From Stenotrophomonas maltophilia R551-3 (lineage in GTDB: Bacteria > Pseudomonadota > Gammaproteobacteria > Xanthomonadales > Xanthomonadaceae), in contig NC_011071.1 in assembly GCF_000020665.1 (NCBI RefSeq), positions 3,896,501 to 3,960,500 on the forward strand: a DNA stretch of 64,000 bases, written 5' to 3'. Position 1 is the stretch's first letter. Every line of letters starts with the position of its first letter. The notes beneath the pieces were generated by a model that ran no database searches, was not told the origin of the DNA, and worked only from the letters and a program-made list of their open reading frames with translations. The position numbers and the translations under genes were made by a program. This document shows, one piece after another, positions 58,578-64,000 of the stretch.

Positions 58578-59396
58578 ATGCGCCCCGTACCCACCCTGCT
58601 CGCCCTTTCTCTGCTCGCCGCCGGCGCTTCGTTCGCCACAGCCGCCCACGCCGCTGAAGGCGATGACCGCTTCGCCCTGCGCCTGGGTGCGATGAACATC
58701 GACTCGGACAACACCCTTCGCGGCAAGACCAACGTCGCCGGCCAGGACATCGGTTTCTCCGAGGACTTCAAGCTGGGGGGCAAGGAATGGGAGCCGCGCA
58801 TCGACGGCATGTTCCGCATCAGCAACCGCCAGCGCCTGCTGTTCAACTACTTCAAGTACGACAAGGACCGCCGCGAGACCCTTGGCCAGGACATTTCCTT
58901 CGGTGACGTCAACGTGCCGTCCGGCAGCTTCGTCAAGGGCGAGCTGAAGTACCAGGTCGCCAGCCTGGTCTATGACTACTCGGTGGTGGACACCGATACC
59001 TTCGACCTCGGCCTGCAGCTGGGTGCCGAGTACGCCAAGGTCAGCAGCAAGGCCTACGCCGATCTGGGTACCGTCTATGAGGGACAGTTCCTCAACGAGA
59101 AGACCGACGGCGTCGCTCCGGTGGTTGGTGCGCGCCTGAGCTTCACGCCGTCGGAGAAGTGGATGATCACGCTGCAGGGCCAGTACCTCAACACCCGCTG
59201 GGGCAGCTTCGATGACTACAAGGGCGACTTGAGCCGCGCCAACGCCATCGTCGATTACCGCTTCACGAAGAACTTCGGTGTGTTCGCTGGCTACGACTGG
59301 TTCAAGCTCGACGCGGACAAGAAGGGCAGCGACGGCACCATCGGCCTGAAGCAGGAGTTCAAGGGCCCTGTGGCCGGCGTCAGCTTCGTGTTCTGA
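58578..59396 (+). CDS. outer membrane beta-barrel protein
   Basis: A 272-residue exported protein. Its signal peptide ends TAAHAAEGDD and the rest alternates strands with aromatic ends (LLFNYFKYD, KYQVASLVYDY), with a final strand GPVAGVSFVF ending in Phe, the outer membrane barrel signature. It resembles small porin-like barrels of unknown cargo. AAGGA precedes the ATG at 58578; another in-frame ATG at 58554 is less likely. No partner genes are adjacent. Confidence 0.8.
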   Translation: MRPVPTLLALSLLAAGASFATAAHAAEGDDRFALRLGAMNIDSDNTLRGKTNVAGQDIGFSEDFKLGGKEWEPRIDGMFRISNRQRLLFNYFKYDKDRRETLGQDISFGDVNVPSGSFVKGELKYQVASLVYDYSVVDTDTFDLGLQLGAEYAKVSSKAYADLGTVYEGQFLNEKTDGVAPVVGARLSFTPSEKWMITLQGQYLNTRWGSFDDYKGDLSRANAIVDYRFTKNFGVFAGYDWFKLDADKKGSDGTIGLKQEFKGPVAGVSFVF

Positions 59397-59429
59397 TCCC
59401 CCGCCCCTTCCACGGCACTCTCTCTCCTG

Positions 59430-59466
59430 GCGCGGCCTCCGGAACATCGGGGCCGCGCTTTTTCTT
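59430..59466 (+). terminator. terminator of the barrel protein gene
   Basis: CGCGGCC / GGCCGCG stem followed by TTTTT-C-TTT, 30 bp after the stop codon. Confidence 0.8.
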
Positions 59467-59503
59467 TGCATCGTCGAGCAGAGAAGTAGGTTGGTCGAGC
59501 GCT

Positions 59504-59595
59504 GGGGGGAGAGGGGCTTGCGTGCGAATGTCCCCCGGCGCCGGCCTGCGGCCGTCACCTCCTCCTTTACTTCGCACGCAAGCCCCTCTCCCCCC
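59504..59595 (+). repeat. hairpin element, copy 1: 42-bp core with 25-bp perfect arms
   Basis: Arms GGGGGGAGAGGGGCTTGCG... (59504-59528) and its exact inverse (59571-59595) frame a 42-bp core (59529-59570) that begins TGTCCCCCG and ends CCTCCTCCTTTAC. The core is shared with copy 2 at 59687-59728; the arms are not. Confidence 0.85.
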
Positions 59596-59654
59596 GCGTG
59601 TCAGGCATCCACGCGGCCTTTGCAGTGGCAGTGGCTCTACTTTCCGCAAGCCGA

Positions 59655-59760
59655 GCCGCTGCGCGGGTGGCAGGCATTTCGACAAAGTAAAGGAGGAGGC
59701 GACCGCCGCAGGCGGGCGACGGGGGACATTTGTCGAAATGCCTGCCACCCGCGCAGTGGC
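59655..59760 (-). repeat. hairpin element, copy 2: same core inverted, different arms
   Basis: Arms GCGCGGGTGGCAGGCATTTC... (59661-59686, extendable to 59655 with one mismatch) and inverse (59729-59754, to 59760) frame a core that, read on the minus strand, matches the core of copy 1 at 38 of 42 positions. The arms show no resemblance to those of copy 1. Confidence 0.85.
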
Positions 59761-59806
59761 CCGGACCCTCGCGATGACAACAGCCGAAGACCTCCCCGCA
59801 GCCAAC

Positions 59807-59836
59807 AAAAAAACCCCGGCAGAGGCCGGGGCTTTT
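59807..59836 (-). terminator. terminator of the lpdA gene
   Basis: Minus-strand GCCCCGGC-CTCT-GCCGGGG followed by seven T residues, 22 bp after the lpdA stop. Confidence 0.85.
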
Positions 59837-59858
59837 CGTTCGGAACGGCGCGGGCGCC

Positions 59859-61667
59859 TTACTTCTTCTTCGGCATGTACAGATCGGTGATCGTGCCGTC
59901 GTAGATTTCCGAGGCCATCGCCACCGATTCGCTCAGCGTCGGGTGGGCATGGATGGTGTGGCCGATGTCTTCGGCTTCGGCACCCATCTCGATGGCCAAG
60001 CCGATTTCGGCCAGCAGGTCACCGGCATGCACGCCAACGATGGCACCACCGATGATGCGGTGGGACTCTTCGTCGAAGATCAGCTTGGTAAAGCCCTCGG
60101 TGCGGCCGATGCCGATAGCGCGGCCGCTGGCGGCCCACGGGAACTTGGCCACGCCGACCTTCAGGCCCTTGGCCTTGGCTTCGGTCTCGGTCACGCCGAC
60201 CCAGGCGATTTCCGGGTTGGTGTAGGCCACCGACGGGATCACGCGGGCCACCCATTCCTTCTTGTGGCCGGCAGCCACTTCGGCGGCCAGCTTGCCCTCG
60301 TGCGTGGCCTTGTGGGCCAGCATCGGGTTGCCGACGATATCGCCGATGGCAAAGATATGCGGCACGTTGGTGCGCATCTGGCGATCCACCGGGATGAAGC
60401 CACGGTCGGTGACCTGCACGCCGGCCTTCTCGGCATCGATCTTCTTGCCGTTCGGCGAGCGGCCAACAGCCACCAGCACGCGGTCGAAGGTGCCCTGCGC
60501 CAGCGCGGGCGACTGGCCTTCCTCGGCGGCTTCGAAGGTCACGGTGATGCCCTTGGCATCGGCGCTGACGCCGGAGGCCTTGGTCTTCAGGTGCACGTCG
60601 ATGCCCTGCTTCTTCAGGCGGTCAGCCAGCGGCTTGACCAGGTCCTTGTCGGCGCCCGGCATCAGCTGGTCCATGAACTCGACCACGGTGACCTTGCTGC
60701 CCAGCGCGCCATACACGGTGGCCATTTCCAGGCCGATGATGCCGCCGCCGACAACCAGCAGCGAACCCGGCACTTCGGCCAGTTCCAGCGCGTCGGTGGA
60801 ATCCATCACGCGCTTGTCGTCCCACGGGAAGTTCGGCAGCTTCACTGCCTGCGAACCGGCGGCGATGATGCACTTCTGGAAGCGCAGCAGCTGGGTGCTG
60901 CCGTCAGCCGCGGTGATTTCCAGCTCGTTGGCAGAGACAAACTTGCCGACGCCCTGCACGCTGCGGACCTTGCGCTGCTTGGCCATGCCGGCCAGGCCCT
61001 TGGTCAGCTGGTTGACGACCTTTTCCTTGTACTGGCGCAGCTTGTCCAGGGTGATGGTCGGCTTGCCGAACTCGACACCGAAATCACCGGCGTGGGCCAC
61101 TTCGTCGATGACCGCTGCAGCGTGCAGCAGCGCCTTGGACGGAATGCAGCCCACGTTGAGGCAGACGCCGCCGAGGCTGGCGTAGCGCTCGACCAGCACC
61201 GTATCCAGGCCGACGTCGGCGGCGCGGAAGGCAGCGGTGTAGCCGCCCGGGCCGGAGCCCAGCACGACCATTTCGCATTCGATGTCGGCCTGCTTGCCGC
61301 TGGACAGCGCCGGCTTCGGCGCAGCAGGTTCAGCCGGGGCGCGGTGCGACGGGGTCACCGGCGGCTTGCTGGCCGGAGCGGCCGCTGCCGGGGCCGGCGC
61401 GGCGGCCTTGGCCGGGGCTTCGGCGGCACCTTCGGCGTCCAGCACCACGACCACGGCGCCTTCGGACAGGGTGTCGCCCAGCTTGACCTTGATTTCCTTG
61501 ACCACGCCGGTGGCCGAGGACGGCACTTCCAGGGTGGCCTTGTCCGACTCCAGGGTCACCAGACCCTGATCCTTCTTCACCGTGTCGCCGACGGCGACCA
61601 ACACTTCGATCACCGGCACATCACTGTAATCGCCGATGTCGGGAACCTTGACTTCAATCGTGGCCAT
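59859..61667 (-). CDS. lpdA: dihydrolipoyl dehydrogenase with N-terminal lipoyl domain
   Basis: A 602-residue E3. Residues 1-80 form a lipoyl domain with lipoyl-lysine Lys43 (ESDKATLEVPS); an Ala/Pro linker (80-125) leads to the flavoprotein with FAD motif LGSGPGGYTAA, redox pair Cys170/Cys175 (GGVCLNVGCIPSKA) and C-terminal HAHPTLSE. It reoxidises dihydrolipoyl groups of the pyruvate dehydrogenase complex. E3 with its own lipoyl domain is the form found in several beta- and gammaproteobacteria. It lies 108 bp after aceF. Confidence 0.94.
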   Translation of the reverse strand: MATIEVKVPDIGDYSDVPVIEVLVAVGDTVKKDQGLVTLESDKATLEVPSSATGVVKEIKVKLGDTLSEGAVVVVLDAEGAAEAPAKAAAPAPAAAAPASKPPVTPSHRAPAEPAAPKPALSSGKQADIECEMVVLGSGPGGYTAAFRAADVGLDTVLVERYASLGGVCLNVGCIPSKALLHAAAVIDEVAHAGDFGVEFGKPTITLDKLRQYKEKVVNQLTKGLAGMAKQRKVRSVQGVGKFVSANELEITAADGSTQLLRFQKCIIAAGSQAVKLPNFPWDDKRVMDSTDALELAEVPGSLLVVGGGIIGLEMATVYGALGSKVTVVEFMDQLMPGADKDLVKPLADRLKKQGIDVHLKTKASGVSADAKGITVTFEAAEEGQSPALAQGTFDRVLVAVGRSPNGKKIDAEKAGVQVTDRGFIPVDRQMRTNVPHIFAIGDIVGNPMLAHKATHEGKLAAEVAAGHKKEWVARVIPSVAYTNPEIAWVGVTETEAKAKGLKVGVAKFPWAASGRAIGIGRTEGFTKLIFDEESHRIIGGAIVGVHAGDLLAEIGLAIEMGAEAEDIGHTIHAHPTLSESVAMASEIYDGTITDLYMPKKK

Positions 61668-61775
61668 GGTGGGTTTTCCTCGTGCCCGCCCGGCGGCGCC
61701 GGCGGGCTGTGTCACTGCATCTGTTCACGCGGCCGCGCAGGGGCGGCGGCCGCACGGTGGGGGCGAAGCGGTGCC

Positions 61776-63488
61776 TTACAGCAGCACGCGGCGCATGTCG
61801 GCCAGTACCTGCGACAGGTACGTGGTGAAGCGTGCGGCCAGGGCGCCGTCGATGACGCGGTGGTCGTAGCTCAGCGACAGCGGCAGCATCAGCTTCGGTG
61901 CGAATTCCTTGCCGTTCCAGACCGGCTGGATGGACGACTTGGAGACGCCGAGGATGGCCACTTCCGGTGCATTGACGATCGGGGTGAACGCGGTGCCGCC
62001 GATGCCGCCCAGCGAGCTGATCGAGAAGCAGCCGCCGCTCATGTCGGCCGGGCCCAGCTTGCCGTCGCGCGCCTTCTTGGCCAGTTCGCCGGTTTCCTGC
62101 GCGATCTGCACCACGCCCTTCTTGTCCACGTCGCGGATGACCGGCACGACCAGACCGTTCGGGGTGTCGGCGGCGAAGCCGATGTTGAAGTACTTCTTCA
62201 GGGTCAGGTTCTCGCCGCTGGCATCGAGCGAGGCGTTGAACTCCGGGAACTTCTTCAGCGCCGCGGCACTGGCCTTGATCAGGAAGGCGAGCATGGTCAG
62301 CTTGATGCCGGCCTTCTCGTTTTCCTTGTTCAGCGCCACGCGCAGGCCTTCCAGGTCGGTGATGTCGGCCTGTTCGAACTGGGTGACGTGCGGGATCATC
62401 GCCCAGTTGCGGGCCAGGTTCGCGCCGGAAATCTTCTTGATGCGCGACAACGGCTGCACTTCAACGTCGCCGAACTTGCTGAAGTCGACCTTCGGCCACG
62501 GCAGCAGGTTCAGGCCACCCCCGGCAGCGACAGCAGCACCGCCGGCAGCCGGCACGCCGCCGCTGAGTGCGGCCTTGACGAACTTCTGCACGTCACCCTT
62601 GGTGATGCGGCCACCCTTCTCAGTGCCGTTGATCTGCAGCAGGTCCACGCCCAGTTCGCGGGCGAACACACGCACCGCCGGGGTGGCATACGGCACCTTG
62701 GCCGGCAGCACGCCATCGGCGTTGAACTGCACCGGCGGGCTGGTCGGGGTACCGGCCGAGGCGATCTCGCGGGCCGCCAGCTTGTCCGGCTGCGCCGGCA
62801 CAGCGACCGGCTCGACCTTGGTGGCGGTCTCGGCGGCAGCCGGAGCGGCAGCAGCGGCTGCCTTGGTCGGCGCCGGCACGGCAGCGCCCTCGGCCTCGAT
62901 GATGGCGACCACATTGCCCTGCGACAGATTGTCGCCGACCTTGACCTTCAGTTCCTTGACCACGCCAGCCACCGACGACGGCACTTCCATGGTGGCCTTG
63001 TCGCTTTCCAGCGTGACCAGGCCCTGGTCCTTCTTGACCGTGTCGCCGACGGCGACCAGCACTTCAATGACCGGAATGCCGGAATAGTCGCCGATATCCG
63101 GCACCAGCGCTTCAACCGCACCACCGCTGGCAGCCGGAGCGGCCGGCGCAGCTGCGGCCGGGGCCGGCGTGCTCTGGGTGGCAGCGGCCGGCGCTGCGGC
63201 CTTGGCCGGTGCCGGGGCGGCAGCAGCCGGCTTGGCAGCCTCGCCTTCAGCCACTTCGATCAGCGCCACGACCTTGCCCTCGGACAGGGTGTCACCGACC
63301 TTGACCTTGATCTCCTTGACCACGCCGGCCACGGCCGACGGCACTTCCATGGTCGCCTTGTCGCTTTCCAGCGTCACCAGGCCCTGGTCCTTCTTGACCG
63401 TGTCGCCGACGGCGACAAGCACCTCGATTACCGGGATATCGCTGTAGTCACCGATATCGGGGACAAGTGCTTCCTTGATTTCGGCCAT
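61776..63488 (-). CDS. aceF: pyruvate dehydrogenase E2 (dihydrolipoyl acetyltransferase)
   Basis: A 570-residue E2 with two N-terminal lipoyl domains (lipoyl-lysines Lys44 and Lys164, both ESDKATMEVPS), Ala/Pro-rich linkers, a peripheral subunit-binding domain (VFARELGVDLLQINGTEKGGR) and a C-terminal catalytic domain with DHRVIDGA. It moves the acetyl group to CoA. The E1 gene aceE is not adjacent in the window. Together with lpdA it forms a two-gene unit. Confidence 0.94.
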   Translation of the reverse strand: MAEIKEALVPDIGDYSDIPVIEVLVAVGDTVKKDQGLVTLESDKATMEVPSAVAGVVKEIKVKVGDTLSEGKVVALIEVAEGEAAKPAAAAPAPAKAAAPAAATQSTPAPAAAAPAAPAASGGAVEALVPDIGDYSGIPVIEVLVAVGDTVKKDQGLVTLESDKATMEVPSSVAGVVKELKVKVGDNLSQGNVVAIIEAEGAAVPAPTKAAAAAAPAAAETATKVEPVAVPAQPDKLAAREIASAGTPTSPPVQFNADGVLPAKVPYATPAVRVFARELGVDLLQINGTEKGGRITKGDVQKFVKAALSGGVPAAGGAAVAAGGGLNLLPWPKVDFSKFGDVEVQPLSRIKKISGANLARNWAMIPHVTQFEQADITDLEGLRVALNKENEKAGIKLTMLAFLIKASAAALKKFPEFNASLDASGENLTLKKYFNIGFAADTPNGLVVPVIRDVDKKGVVQIAQETGELAKKARDGKLGPADMSGGCFSISSLGGIGGTAFTPIVNAPEVAILGVSKSSIQPVWNGKEFAPKLMLPLSLSYDHRVIDGALAARFTTYLSQVLADMRRVLL

Positions 63489-63525
63489 GGGGATAACTCC
63501 GGCAATCTGGTGTAGGGAAACGTCT

Positions 63526-63554
63526 ATTGTGCGGCCAGCGGGGGCCAGCGCCAA
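63526..63554 (-). promoter_or_regulatory. putative aceF-lpdA promoter
   Basis: Minus-strand TTGGCG (63549-63554) and CACAAT (63526-63531) with a 17-bp spacer, 38 bp before the aceF ATG. Confidence 0.5.
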
Positions 63555-63655
63555 CCGTTACAGGTGTTTTCAGTACGCACGCAGCCGGGACACGCTGTTG
63601 CCCATGGGTTGCGGCTGCATCCAGTCGGTAGCGTATTGTCCGGACGATGTCCGCT

Positions 63656-64000
63656 TCATGTCGCCAGTGCGTCGGCCACCGGCTGCCAGGCCAGGCGCAG
63701 GCGCGGCAACGACCACGCGGCATTGGCCGGGCTGGTGGATGGCAGCGCCAGCAGCGTCGGCGGGGCTTCCAGGCGGGGCAACACCCAGCGCTGGAATGCC
63801 TGCAGCGACGCACCACCGTTGCAGCCGATCAGCTCCAGCTCAGGAAGCGAAGCGATCAGTGCCGGCAGCGCATTGGGCACTTCCGTGCCGCGCACGATAT
63901 CCGCATCCAGGCTGCCGCGCCGCTCGCACTGGCCGATCACATCCCACAGGCCGACCTTTGCCGCCGCCAGGGCCTGCAGCCGTTGTGGGTAGGCCAGTCC
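63656..64000 (-). CDS. uracil/hypoxanthine-DNA glycosylase family protein, C-terminal part
   Basis: The last 114 residues are inside the window; the start lies beyond 64000. GLAYPQRLQALAAAKVGLWD, ELIGCNGGASLQAF and ALPSTSPANAAWS match the DNA-deoxyinosine glycosylase (hypoxanthine glycosylase) branch of the UDG superfamily. Its role would be base-excision repair of deaminated bases. It lies on the same strand as aceF but is separated by a promoter, so it is probably an independent unit. Confidence 0.75.
   Translation of the reverse strand, partial: GLAYPQRLQALAAAKVGLWDVIGQCERRGSLDADIVRGTEVPNALPALIASLPELELIGCNGGASLQAFQRWVLPRLEAPPTLLALPSTSPANAAWSLPRLRLAWQPVADALAT

Noticed and set aside
59943..63515. 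Open frame of 1190 codons on the plus strand
   Set aside because: It runs antisense to lpdA and aceF, whose proteins are clear. Its translation is low-complexity His/Gln/Arg/Asp-rich sequence with no domain, as expected from GC-rich codon bias.

Overview
The window reads as chromosomal DNA of a Stenotrophomonas species, most likely the S. maltophilia complex. The DNA is GC-rich. It carries a divergent smeT / smeDEF multidrug efflux locus, and it is dotted with GTAG-headed palindromic repeats (SMAG-type REPs) together with a REP-associated tyrosine transposase. Nearly all the space is filled by housekeeping and transport genes. I see no prophage, integron, rRNA, tRNA or CRISPR array.

Layout. 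1-2.7 kb: start of ubiE, a cytosine-deaminase-like enzyme, two small unknown proteins, a low-affinity iron permease family protein and the RAYT transposase between REPs. 2.7-9.4 kb: smeF, smeE and smeD with the divergent repressor gene smeT. 9.4-16.5 kb: an oxidoreductase, then hslVU with a sigma-32-type promoter, a DUF3079 protein, xerC, a DUF484 protein, dapF, lptM and a DUF454 protein. 16.5-31 kb: two prolyl-oligopeptidase-family peptidases around an aminotransferase, a lipocalin, metNI, a DMT exporter, a YajQ protein, and an aryl-aldehyde/alcohol dehydrogenase pair with an AcoR-like regulator that lacks the AAA+ domain. 31-40.4 kb: DUF1415, an SDR, prlC, a cysteine-synthase-fold enzyme, gloA, another VOC protein, a CBS protein and glmS.

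40.4-48.4 kb is the most self-contained regulatory module. It holds a membrane fusion protein, an ABC ATPase, two MacB/FtsX-type permeases, a small PDZ protein, an NtrC-family response regulator and its histidine kinase. A sigma-54-type -24/-12 element precedes it, with clustered GTGTCCG half-sites upstream. 48.4-50.7 kb: a GNAT protein, glmU and a GtrA-like protein. 50.9-58.1 kb: the complete atpIBEFHAGDC operon on the minus strand. 58.2-64 kb: a possible small RNA with a strong terminator, an outer-membrane barrel protein, a pair of unusual hairpin elements, then lpdA and aceF (pyruvate dehydrogenase E3 and E2), and the 3' part of a DNA glycosylase gene.

Intergenic DNA is rich in structured repeats of four kinds: SMAG REPs, GGGGTCAG-bounded palindromes, GGGGACGGAGGGG-bounded palindromes, and a 42-bp conserved core framed by copy-specific inverted arms near 59.5-59.8 kb. 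The last kind and the sigma-54 ABC operon are the observations I consider most worth following up.
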